Of a stretch of DNA of 35,668 nucleotides, positions 1 to 7,325 are shown in pieces. Origin of the DNA: Chloroflexota bacterium (lineage in GTDB: Bacteria; Chloroflexota; Anaerolineae; Anaerolineales; Anaerolineaceae); NCBI GenBank assembly GCA_023434145.1, contig JAEYTI010000092.1, forward strand, positions 1-35,668, in the 5' to 3' direction. Under the pieces are notes generated by a model, which did no database searches, was not told the DNA's origin, and saw nothing but the letters and a program-made list of their open reading frames with translations. Within the stretch, counting starts at the first letter, position 1, and every line of letters starts with the position of its first letter. The position numbers were made by a program, and so were the translations under genes.

Positions 1-929
1 ATGGGGTAATCCTGCCCGCGCTCCTCGTAAACAGAGTCGTAGCGGCCCGGCCCGTAGGAACGCGATACGAGGAAGGTGAGTTCTTTCTCGAAATACAGCT
101 TGCGCGGAATCTCCAACCCCACCGCGCCAACCGAGATCACGCGGGCGCGGTCGCGTGCCAGGGTGCCTGCCAGGTTGATCGGGTCGTTGGAGCGGGCGTC
201 CGCGCAGATGAGGACAACATCGAAGCCCTGGCCTTTGGAAAATGCTTTTCCGGCTTCTTCTGCCTGATCGCGCGTCACGGCGTGGTGACCCATCTCGTGG
301 GCGAGGGCAATGCGGCGCGGGTCGAGATCGACGCCAAATACCGGACATCCGGCGGCGCGGGCGATCCCTGCTGCAAGCAGGCCGAGCAGGCCCATACCGA
401 TGATGGCGACACGCTCGCCCAGCATGGGCTGCGCCAGACGGAACCCGTGCATGGCGATAGCCCCCAGCGTGGTAAAGGCGGCCGACTCAAAGTCGACGTT
501 TTCGGGCAGCGGAGCGAGCAAATTGCGCGGCACTACGGCATATTCGGCATGGACGGCGTAATTGCCGCCCGCGCAGGCCACCCGGTCACCAATCTGGAAG
601 CCCTCCATACCCTTACCAAGCGCGACAATCGTCCCGGCGGAGGAGTAGCCTAGAGACATGGGCTGATCGAGCTTGTTGAACGCGGCTTCGATGGTCGGAA
701 GGATGCCCTCGCGGCGAGCTTTATCGAGCATCTGGCGCACCAGGTCGGGGCGGGAACGCGCCTTGCCGAGTAGATTTTGTTCGGCAAAGGATACCAGTGT
801 GCGCTCGGTGCCCGCCGATACCAGCGAAGCTTCAGTACGGATCAGCGCGGTGCCGGTGCGCGGGCTGGGGCAAGGAACTTCCGCCACCAGGGTCTGGCCA
901 TCGCGCAAATTTTGTAATAATTGTTTCAT
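1..929 (-). CDS. Bi-domain oxidoreductase, N-terminal ADH-like part (runs off the left edge)
   Basis: Reading the minus strand from ATG at 929 gives an open frame of 309 codons that leaves the window. The protein resembles the medium-chain dehydrogenase half of 'bi-domain-containing oxidoreductases', in which a zinc-ADH-like domain is followed by a Gfo/Idh/MocA domain; such proteins are common in polysaccharide clusters. Visible are SLVSAGTERTLV near residue 32, GYSSAG near residue 78 where catalytic zinc ADHs carry GHExxG, and a Rossmann segment IIGMGLLGLLAAG near residue 155. The missing GHE motif suggests no classical catalytic zinc. AAGGA sits 8 nt before the start. The second domain is outside the window, so the fusion is inferred. 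It is transcribed away from the aminopeptidase gene. Confidence 0.8.
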   Translation of the reverse strand, partial: MKQLLQNLRDGQTLVAEVPCPSPRTGTALIRTEASLVSAGTERTLVSFAEQNLLGKARSRPDLVRQMLDKARREGILPTIEAAFNKLDQPMSLGYSSAGTIVALGKGMEGFQIGDRVACAGGNYAVHAEYAVVPRNLLAPLPENVDFESAAFTTLGAIAMHGFRLAQPMLGERVAIIGMGLLGLLAAGIARAAGCPVFGVDLDPRRIALAHEMGHHAVTRDQAEEAGKAFSKGQGFDVVLICADARSNDPINLAGTLARDRARVISVGAVGLEIPRKLYFEKELTFLVSRSYGPGRYDSVYEERGQDYP

Positions 930-961
930 CCAAAAAATCCTTAGAAGTGTCTTTTGGGATA

Positions 962-1010
962 GTGTTTTTTATTTGCCGGGCAGCAGCACTGCCCGGCAAA
1001 TAAAAAACAC
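962..1010. repeat. Long perfect inverted repeat between divergent genes
   Basis: Arms 962-983 and 989-1010 are perfectly complementary (22 bp) around a 5-nt loop. The T6 run is in the left arm and the A6 run in the right arm, the reverse of an intrinsic terminator, and the neighbouring genes diverge. If the minus-strand TATAAT at 1021-1026 is used, the hairpin lies in the leader of the oxidoreductase mRNA. Confidence 0.9.
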
Positions 1011-1020
1011 CGCAAACCTT

Positions 1021-1054
1021 ATTATAATTCGCCAAATGCCCCCGGGTGTATAAT
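1021..1054. promoter_or_regulatory. Back-to-back -10 elements of a divergent promoter region
   Basis: TATAAT occurs on the plus strand at 1049-1054, about 35 nt before the aminopeptidase start. The self-complementary ATTATAAT at 1021-1028 provides a TATAAT on the minus strand (1026 to 1021) facing the oxidoreductase. No convincing -35 element is visible for either. Confidence 0.45.
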
Positions 1055-1088
1055 GGTGATCTGAGTTTCCCTATTTTTGGAGGATCTT

Positions 1089-2198
1089 GTGACTGATTCG
1101 CGCGTTGAAAAGATGGCCCGCGTGCTGGTGGACTATTCCGTCGACATTCAGCCGGGGGATAAGGTGCTGGTGGAAGGCACCATACTGGCCGAACCGCTGC
1201 TGCGCGCTTGCTACAAGCGTGTTTTGGAGCGCGGCGGGCACCCCCACCTGCTGATGGCCCTGCCCGATCAGGAAGAAATTTTCTTCGCCCACGCCAATGA
1301 TGACCAGCTCGACTTCACCCCGGCACTGCACTTAGCGGCAGTGGAGCAGTTCGATGCCCGCATCCGCATGTACTCTGAGGCCAATACGCGCGCGCTTACT
1401 CAAGTAGACCCGGTCCGTATGGCACGGCGACAGAAGGCCATGGCTGCCATCCAGCAGACGGTTTTTCGTCGCGCCGCCGAGGGCAGCCTGCGCTGGATCA
1501 GCACGCAGTATCCCACCACAGCGTATGCCATGGAAGCGGAGATGGGCTGGAACGAGTACCTGGAATTTTACTTTGATGCCTGCCACGTGGATGACAATAC
1601 CGCCGACCCGGTAGCCTACTGGAAGGCGTTTGGCGCGCAACAGCAGCACATGATTGATCGGATCGAAGGCCACAACCGCGTCGAGCTAAAAGGCCCAGAT
1701 GTGGATCTGCGCATGTCGATCCAGGAGCGCAAGTTCCTCAACTCATGCGGAATCCACAATATGCCCGATGGCGAGATCTACACCGGCCCGGTGGAAGACT
1801 CGGTGGAGGGATGGGTGCGCTTTACCTACCCGGCGATCTATGCTGGGCAGATTGTAGAAGGCGTGGAGCTGACCTTCGAGCAGGGCCGGGTGGTGAAAGC
1901 GACCGCCACGCGCAATGAGGGTCTGCTGCTGCGCATGCTGGAGACAGACGCCGGTGCGCGCTACGTGGGCGAGTTTGCCATTGGCACCAACTACCAGATC
2001 CGCCGCTTCAGTCGCAATATCCTGTTCGATGAGAAGATTGGCGGCACATTCCATATGGCGCTCGGCGCGGGCTACCCTGAAACCGGCAGTCTGAGCCGCT
2101 CGGTGATCCACTGGGATATGATCTGCGACTTGCAGCGCGACTCGCACATCGCGGTTGATGGGGAAGTGGTGTACCGGGATGGCAAGTTCGTCTTCTGA
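1089..2198 (+). CDS. M29-family aminopeptidase (AmpS/thermophilic metalloprotease type)
   Basis: A protein of 369 aa, the usual length of family M29, which contains dinuclear-metal aminopeptidases of the cytoplasm releasing N-terminal residues from peptides. Candidate metal ligands fit the family: E229 in PDGEIYTGP, E295 in GEFAIGTN, H322 in GTFHMALG, and H341 with D343 in IHWDM. I chose GTG at 1089 because GGAGG (1079-1083) lies 5 nt upstream; the longer reading from TTG 1077 would start inside that ribosome site. The last 20 bases overlap the next gene, so the two are probably co-transcribed, though no functional link is evident. Confidence 0.9.
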   Translation: MTDSRVEKMARVLVDYSVDIQPGDKVLVEGTILAEPLLRACYKRVLERGGHPHLLMALPDQEEIFFAHANDDQLDFTPALHLAAVEQFDARIRMYSEANTRALTQVDPVRMARRQKAMAAIQQTVFRRAAEGSLRWISTQYPTTAYAMEAEMGWNEYLEFYFDACHVDDNTADPVAYWKAFGAQQQHMIDRIEGHNRVELKGPDVDLRMSIQERKFLNSCGIHNMPDGEIYTGPVEDSVEGWVRFTYPAIYAGQIVEGVELTFEQGRVVKATATRNEGLLLRMLETDAGARYVGEFAIGTNYQIRRFSRNILFDEKIGGTFHMALGAGYPETGSLSRSVIHWDMICDLQRDSHIAVDGEVVYRDGKFVF

Positions 2199-3708
2199 GC
2201 CTGCTGCCTTCAATAGCCAGACAGACCAGGGGAATGCCTTTGCGCGCCTGCTGCTGGTCGTCACCTTCCTGTTGATCTTTCTGATGGCAGCCCGCACACC
2301 GCTCGACACCGACCAGTGGTGGCATCTACGGGCAGGCGAGGAGACTCTTCGCACAGGCCGCCCGCTAATGGTGGATATTTTCACCATTACCCGTGGCGGT
2401 GCCGCGTGGACCAATGCGTACTGGTTGGCAGACATAACCATGGTGTGGCTGTTTTTGCGAGCAGGTTTTTTAGGTCTCAGCGCCTTTGTGACCGCCCTGG
2501 CGCTGGGCAGCATGGCGCTGGTCTATTTGCAGAGCGAAGGCCCGCCGCTGCTTAAATCGGCGGCGCTGCTGCTGGGAAGCGTTGTGGCTTCTACCGTCTG
2601 GTCGCCGCGCCCACAGACTGTCTCGCTGGTGTTGTTCGCGCTGATTGCTTACTTGCTTTACCTATATAAGTGGCGCGCCCGCAACTATTTGTGGGCGTTG
2701 CCGTTGATCTTTATGCTGTGGGGCAACGTCCACGGCGGCTTTCCCATGGGCTTTTTGCTTATCGCGGCGGTGCTCGGTGGTGAGGCGCTCAACCATGTGC
2801 TCGCCATCCCCACCCCATGCCCCATGCCCTGGAACAACATGCTCCGCGTGGGGCTGTGGACCCTCCTCTCCGCGCTGGCAGTGATGATCAACCCCAACGG
2901 AATCGACATGTGGCTGCTGACGACCAAAACGGTCGGTCTTGAGGCAGTGCAAAATCTGATCCCCGAGTGGGCCTCGCCAGACTTTCACGTGCTGGTGCAG
3001 CAGTCGCTAGTGTGGTTGCTGCTGGCGGTGGTCGCGGCAGTTGCGCTCTCAGGTCGGGTGATGGACGGAAGCGATCTGGCGATAGTACTGGGTTTTTCGC
3101 TAATGGCGATGATCTCTGGGCGGTTCTTTGGGCCCTTTGCGCTCGTCGCCGTGCCGGTGCTTACCCGCTACGGCGCCACGGCGCTGGAACGCGCGCGGGA
3201 ACACTCGCCGCTGATACAGCGGTTCGCTTTGCACAAATCAGCCCCGCCCGATAGCCCCGGCACACGGCGCTTCAAAAAGGTGATCAATTTACTGCTGGTG
3301 GCGCTGCTAGCTTTTGCCGCCTTTTCCAAGCTCTACATCGTCACGCACCCGGCCCTTGTCGGTCACTATCTGCAGCAGGGCTACCCCGTGGACGCGGTGG
3401 AATGGATGGAAGCGCAGCGGCCTGGGGCGCGGGTGTTCAACGAGTACAATTGGGGCGGCTACATGCAGTGGTACGCCCGCAGCGCGCGGATCTTTATCGA
3501 TGGGCGCACGGATTTGTTTGGTGATGATCTAATCTTAGCCTGGATGGATGCCCTAAATGCCCGCCCAGGTTGGCAGGATTTACTTAATCAGTACGATGTG
3601 GATACGATAATGCTGGCTCCGGACCGTCCGCTGCTGGAGGAGCTTCCCATGCAGGGGTGGGCCCAACTATATGAGGATGAGCAGGTTGTTATTTTCGGAA
3701 GAAAATAA
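2179..3708 (+). CDS. Polytopic GT-C-like membrane protein
   Basis: A 509-aa protein with roughly ten hydrophobic segments and a soluble C-terminus of about 110 residues. Near the N-terminus, after the first membrane segment, is TPLDTDQWWHLRAGE, followed by a WTNAYWLADI segment. This pattern is seen in uncharacterised membrane proteins related to lipid-linked-sugar GT-C glycosyltransferases, where an acidic residue in the first external loop is important. The C-terminal part (EYNWGGYMQW, FIDGRTDLFGDDL) is also typical of that group. ATG 2179 overlaps the aminopeptidase by 20 nt; an in-frame ATG at 2155 would add eight residues. Its position just before the rhamnose operon fits a glycan role, but the substrate is unknown. 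Confidence 0.65.
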   Translation: MASSSSEPAAFNSQTDQGNAFARLLLVVTFLLIFLMAARTPLDTDQWWHLRAGEETLRTGRPLMVDIFTITRGGAAWTNAYWLADITMVWLFLRAGFLGLSAFVTALALGSMALVYLQSEGPPLLKSAALLLGSVVASTVWSPRPQTVSLVLFALIAYLLYLYKWRARNYLWALPLIFMLWGNVHGGFPMGFLLIAAVLGGEALNHVLAIPTPCPMPWNNMLRVGLWTLLSALAVMINPNGIDMWLLTTKTVGLEAVQNLIPEWASPDFHVLVQQSLVWLLLAVVAAVALSGRVMDGSDLAIVLGFSLMAMISGRFFGPFALVAVPVLTRYGATALERAREHSPLIQRFALHKSAPPDSPGTRRFKKVINLLLVALLAFAAFSKLYIVTHPALVGHYLQQGYPVDAVEWMEAQRPGARVFNEYNWGGYMQWYARSARIFIDGRTDLFGDDLILAWMDALNARPGWQDLLNQYDVDTIMLAPDRPLLEELPMQGWAQLYEDEQVVIFGRK

Positions 3709-3732
3709 ATCGCCTGGTAAGAAAATCGAGCC

Positions 3733-3797
3733 TCTTGGTTTGTTGTCGTAGAATATGCACGGCATCTTCTACGACAACAAAACCCAAAAAGCCAAGA
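3733..3797. repeat. Inverted repeat after the GT-C-like gene
   Basis: Core arms 3739-3753 and 3767-3781 pair perfectly over 15 bp around a 13-nt loop. An outer TCTTGG (3733-3738) can pair with CCAAGA (3792-3797) across a bulge. It begins about 25 nt after the stop codon and lies before the rfbC promoter, so it could end the upstream transcript, but no U-tract follows. Confidence 0.75.
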
Positions 3798-3825
3798 ATC
3801 GTTCGTTCTGATCCATAAATCTGAA

Positions 3826-3834
3826 TGGTATAAT
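3826..3834 (+). promoter_or_regulatory. Extended -10 promoter of the rhamnose operon
   Basis: The sequence TGGTATAAT is a perfect extended -10 element (TGnTATAAT). It ends 11 nt before the rfbC ATG, which leaves almost no 5' leader and no Shine-Dalgarno sequence. The operon therefore probably starts as a leaderless or nearly leaderless mRNA. Confidence 0.7.
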
Positions 3835-3845
3835 TCCAAAAACCC

Positions 3846-4394
3846 ATGAAATTTACACCGACCTCTTTCCCTGATGTGATTCTGATGGAACCGCGCGTGT
3901 TTGGTGATGCGCGAGGTTTCTTTATGGAGACCTACCAGGCAAGACTCTTTGCCGAAGCCGGTATCCCAACCACCTTTGTTCAAGATAACCATTCCGGCTC
4001 GCCCAGGGGTGTGCTGCGCGGCTTGCATTATCAGATCCAGCACGCGCAGGGTAAGCTGGTGCGCGTAATTGCCGGGGAGGTTTATGACGTAGTCGTCGAT
4101 CTACGTCGCTCTTCGCCCACCTTTGGAAAATGGATGGGGATTGTTCTCTCCGCGGAAAATAAACGCCAGCTATGGATCCCAGAGGGCTTCGCGCATGGAT
4201 TTTTGGTTACCAGCGAATGGGCCGAATTCATGTATAAGGTGACGGACTTCTACGCACCGGAGTCTGAGCGGACCATTCTTTGGAACGATCCGACGATTGG
4301 CATTGATTGGCCCTGCCCGAGTGGGCAGCCGCCGATCCTCTCGGCAAAAGATGCCCAGGGCAAACGATTTGAAGAAGCTGAACTTTTTGAATAA
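3846..4394 (+). CDS. rfbC: dTDP-4-dehydrorhamnose 3,5-epimerase
   Basis: This cytoplasmic enzyme carries out the third step of dTDP-L-rhamnose synthesis, epimerising C3 and C5 of dTDP-4-keto-6-deoxyglucose. The 182-aa length is typical. The family signature is clear: GVLRGLHYQ with the catalytic base H61, the beta-strand segment LVRVIAGEVYDVVVDLR, IPEGFAHGF, and the catalytic tyrosine Y130 in EFMYKVTDFY. It is the first gene of the rfbCBAD run, 13 nt before rfbB. No ribosome site precedes the ATG, in keeping with the adjacent TATAAT. Confidence 0.97.
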   Translation: MKFTPTSFPDVILMEPRVFGDARGFFMETYQARLFAEAGIPTTFVQDNHSGSPRGVLRGLHYQIQHAQGKLVRVIAGEVYDVVVDLRRSSPTFGKWMGIVLSAENKRQLWIPEGFAHGFLVTSEWAEFMYKVTDFYAPESERTILWNDPTIGIDWPCPSGQPPILSAKDAQGKRFEEAELFE

Positions 4395-4407
4395 ACAGGA
4401 ACACTCC

Positions 4408-5493
4408 ATGAAAAATATTCTCGTCACTGGCGGCGCCGGTTTTATCGGCTCAAACTTTATTCACTATTTGCTCCGGACAGAGCCAGACGTTCGGGTGATC
4501 AACCTCGATCTGCTCACCTATGCGGGGAATCTGGAAAACCTGGAGAATCTGCCCGATGGGCAGCGGCACGTTTTTGTAAATGGGGATGTTTGTGACAAGG
4601 CGCTGGTAAATGATCTTTTCGCCCGCTATGCGGTGGATACGGTCATTCATTTTGCTGCTGAAACCCATGTGGATCGCTCCATTCTTGGCCCTGAGCAGTT
4701 CATCCTTTCCAACGTGAACGGAACGTTTACACTCCTAGAAGCGGCGCGCAAGGCCTGGCTGGTGGAGAAAACCCACCCCGTAGAGAATGTTCATTTTCAT
4801 CATGTCTCTACAGACGAGGTATTTGGAACGCTGAAACCCGGCGAGCCGGCCTGGAAAGAAAGCACACCCTATGCTCCCAACTCCCCGTACTCCGCCTCGA
4901 AGGCGTCGAGCGATCACCTGGTGCGGGCGTACTACCACACCTATGGTTTGCCTGTCACCATAACCAACTGCTCCAATAACTACGGGCCCTACCAGTACCC
5001 CGAAAAACTCATCCCGTTGATGGTTCTGAATGCGCTGGATGGAAAGCCGCTGCCGATTTATGGCGACGGGCAGCAGATACGCGACTGGTTGTACGTGGAA
5101 GATCACTGTGAAGCCATCTGGCTGGTGGCGTCAAAAGGTCGCAAGGGCGAGACGTACAACGTGGGCGGGAACAACCAGCCTGCCAATCTCGAGGTGGTCC
5201 AGGATATTTGCTCCATTCTGGATGAGCTGAAACCGATGCCGGACGGAAAATCGTACGATTCGCTGCTCACGTATGTGAAGGACCGCCCAGGGCATGACCG
5301 CCGTTATGCAATGGATATTGAGAAAATATCCGCCGAACTTGGCTGGCTGCCGAAGCAGTCGCTGCATACCGGCCTGTTCCACACGGTGAAGTGGTATTTG
5401 GACCATCCTGAGTGGGTAGAGGCCGTTCGCACAAAGATGAACGATTCCGGCTGGATGGAACGCAATTATGCCAATCGAGGAGGTCAAAAGTGA
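4408..5493 (+). CDS. rfbB: dTDP-glucose 4,6-dehydratase
   Basis: Extended short-chain dehydrogenase of 361 aa that uses NAD+ to convert dTDP-glucose to the 4-keto-6-deoxy sugar, the second step of the rhamnose pathway. It shows the nucleotide-binding GGAGFIGSNF at residues 8-17, STDEVFG at 134-140 (catalytic T135, D136, E137), and Y161 with K165 in YSASK. I chose ATG 4408, which follows AGGA by 7 nt and gives the standard MKNILVTGGAGFIG start; the open frame extends 37 codons upstream, but only by overlapping rfbC in another frame. It overlaps rfbA by 4 nt. Confidence 0.97.
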   Translation: MKNILVTGGAGFIGSNFIHYLLRTEPDVRVINLDLLTYAGNLENLENLPDGQRHVFVNGDVCDKALVNDLFARYAVDTVIHFAAETHVDRSILGPEQFILSNVNGTFTLLEAARKAWLVEKTHPVENVHFHHVSTDEVFGTLKPGEPAWKESTPYAPNSPYSASKASSDHLVRAYYHTYGLPVTITNCSNNYGPYQYPEKLIPLMVLNALDGKPLPIYGDGQQIRDWLYVEDHCEAIWLVASKGRKGETYNVGGNNQPANLEVVQDICSILDELKPMPDGKSYDSLLTYVKDRPGHDRRYAMDIEKISAELGWLPKQSLHTGLFHTVKWYLDHPEWVEAVRTKMNDSGWMERNYANRGGQK

Positions 5494-6356
5494 AAGGGAT
5501 AATTTTGGCAGGTGGAAAAGGAACGCGGCTGTATCCGTTGACCATGGCAATGAGCAAGCAAATGCTGCCGGTCTACGATAAGCCGATGATCTATTATCCA
5601 CTCTCGATGCTGATGCTTGCCGGGATCCGCGATGTGCTGGTGATCAGCACACCAGAGGATTTGCCTGGTTTCCAGCGGCTGCTGCGCGATGGCTCGCAGT
5701 GGGGCATGTGTTTTCAGTACGCGGAACAGTCGGAGCCGCGCGGGCTGGCCGAAGCGTTCATCATTGGCCGAGATTTTATCGGACAGGATTCTGTCTGCAT
5801 GATCCTGGGCGACAACATTTTTTACGGACACGGCCTGCCAGCGCTTCTGCGCCAGGCGGCACAGGTTCTTCATGGCGCGGTGATTTTCGCTTATCCGGTC
5901 CGCGATCCTGAACGGTATGGTGTAGTGGAATTCGATGCGGATTTCCACGCGTTGAACATCGAAGAAAAACCAAAGAACCCGCGTTCGAACTACGCGGTGC
6001 CCGGGATTTACTTTTATGATAACCAGGTGGTTGACTTCGCGGCGAATTTAAAACCTTCAAAACGCGGCGAGCTGGAGATCACCGATCTGAACCAGATTTA
6101 TCTCGAACTTAATCAACTTCAGGTGCAGGTACTAGGACGAGGTATTGCCTGGCTGGACGCCGGAACCCACGAGACGTTGATCCAGGCGGCAAACTATGTG
6201 CAGGCTGTTGAAGAACGGCAAGGCATGATGATCTCCTGCCCAGAAGAAATTGCCTACCGGATGGGGTTCATTGAGGCTGATCAACTGCGGGCTGAGGCCA
6301 CGAAAATGTCCTCCAATGGATATGGAGCCTATTTGCTGCGGCTTCTGGAGGCGTGA
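5490..6356 (+). CDS. rfbA: Glucose-1-phosphate thymidylyltransferase
   Basis: Catalyses the first step of the pathway, dTTP plus glucose-1-phosphate to dTDP-glucose. The protein is 288 aa, matching the short RmlA class, and begins MKGIILAGGKGTRLYPLT with the nucleotide-binding G-G-x-G-T-R-L-x-P signature. Other family blocks are SKQMLPVYDKPMIYYPLS, ILGDNIFYG with the metal-binding aspartate, and EEKPKNPRSNYAVPGIYFYD. The start is GTG 5490, inside a GTGA overlap with the rfbB stop and 5 nt after a strong GAGGAGGT, which implies translational coupling. Confidence 0.97.
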   Translation: MKGIILAGGKGTRLYPLTMAMSKQMLPVYDKPMIYYPLSMLMLAGIRDVLVISTPEDLPGFQRLLRDGSQWGMCFQYAEQSEPRGLAEAFIIGRDFIGQDSVCMILGDNIFYGHGLPALLRQAAQVLHGAVIFAYPVRDPERYGVVEFDADFHALNIEEKPKNPRSNYAVPGIYFYDNQVVDFAANLKPSKRGELEITDLNQIYLELNQLQVQVLGRGIAWLDAGTHETLIQAANYVQAVEERQGMMISCPEEIAYRMGFIEADQLRAEATKMSSNGYGAYLLRLLEA

Positions 6357-7228
6357 TGCGGATTGTGATCCTGGGTTCCAAGGGACAGTTGGGTTGGGAA
6401 GCGCAGCGCGCTCTTTCGACGCTGGGTGAAACGATACCGCTGGAATACCCGGTGATTGACTTTACACAGCCGAAGCAGTTAATCCAGCAGGTAACTAGCT
6501 ATAATCCGCAGGTCATCTTCAATGCGGCAGCTTACACTGCGGTAGATAATGCCGAAACGGAAGTCGACATTGCCCGCGCAATCAATGCCACCGCGGTAGG
6601 AGCGCTGGCAGAGGCGGCGCTTCAGCGAAATGCTGCATTGATCCACTTCTCTACGGATTACGTGTTTGATGGCGCAAAGGGCAGCGCATATCTGGAAGAG
6701 GATGCGCCAAACCCATTGAGCGTGTATGGCTCTACCAAACTTGAAGGTGAACAGGCTATTCAGCAAGTTGGCGGCGCTTATTTGATTTTGCGCACCAGTT
6801 GGGTATATAGCAACCGGCGCGACAGCTTCGTAATGAAGGTGCTGCAGTGGGCCTCAAACACAGATACGCTGCGCATCGTGTCCGATCAGGTAAGCGGTCC
6901 AACCTGGGCTCGCTCGCTTGCGGAGATTTCCGGGCAGCTTTTGGCCAAGGGCGGAAGCAACCCTGCTGCCTGGCTCAAAGATTACAGTGGACTGTACCAT
7001 CTCGCCGGCAGCGGGATCGCAAGCCGAATGGAGTGGGCAACGGAAATTCTGAGATACGGGGATGAATACCAGCAAAAGGTAGAAGTGGTCGCTGCCCAGA
7101 CGGCGGATTTTCCCACACCCGCTGCTCGTCCGCTCTTCACGCCTTTGAATTGTGAGAAGTTCACAAATACATTTGACTTGAAGCTGCCGGACTGGCGAGA
7201 CGCACTCTGTATGGCGATGGAAAAGTAG
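6356..7228 (+). CDS. rfbD: dTDP-4-dehydrorhamnose reductase
   Basis: Final step of dTDP-L-rhamnose synthesis, NAD(P)H reduction of the 4-keto group. The 290-aa protein has a Rossmann start MRIVILGSKGQLG, FNAAAYTAVDNAE, the STDYVFDG block near residue 101, and the catalytic YGSTK (Tyr, Lys) near residue 124. ATG 6356 shares one base with the rfbA stop (TGATG) and lies 4 nt after GGAGG (6347-6351); the in-frame GTG at 6353 is too close to that site to be used. With rfbC, rfbB and rfbA this completes the pathway. Confidence 0.97.
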   Translation: MRIVILGSKGQLGWEAQRALSTLGETIPLEYPVIDFTQPKQLIQQVTSYNPQVIFNAAAYTAVDNAETEVDIARAINATAVGALAEAALQRNAALIHFSTDYVFDGAKGSAYLEEDAPNPLSVYGSTKLEGEQAIQQVGGAYLILRTSWVYSNRRDSFVMKVLQWASNTDTLRIVSDQVSGPTWARSLAEISGQLLAKGGSNPAAWLKDYSGLYHLAGSGIASRMEWATEILRYGDEYQQKVEVVAAQTADFPTPAARPLFTPLNCEKFTNTFDLKLPDWRDALCMAMEK

Positions 7229-7238
7229 CGGAATTACG

Positions 7239-7325
7239 GTGCTTGCCAAATTGATTCGGGCGCGCAGCAAAAACCTACTGCAATTAGAAAAAAGGTTCTT
7301 GGAAGAGCATGGTTCTGTTTCTTAG
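7239..7325 (+). other. Short ORF that looks like a frame-shifted N-terminus of the next glycosyltransferase
   Basis: A GTG at 7239, 10 nt after the rfbD stop, opens 28 codons of a basic, amphipathic helical sequence (LAKLIRARSKNLLQLEKRF, then LEEHGSVS) and runs 17 nt into the glycosyltransferase gene in another frame. The operon is otherwise gap-free, and this fills its only unexplained space. It could be the true N-terminal helix separated by an indel, a short upstream ORF, or chance. No good ribosome site is visible. Confidence 0.3.

Noticed and set aside
962..1010. Palindrome at 962-1010 as an intrinsic terminator
   Set aside because: No gene ends there and the T and A tracts are on the wrong arms for U-tract termination in either direction.
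4297..4407. Upstream extension of rfbB by 37 codons
   Set aside because: It overlaps rfbC in another frame, and the true start MKNILVTGGAGFIG has its own ribosome site.
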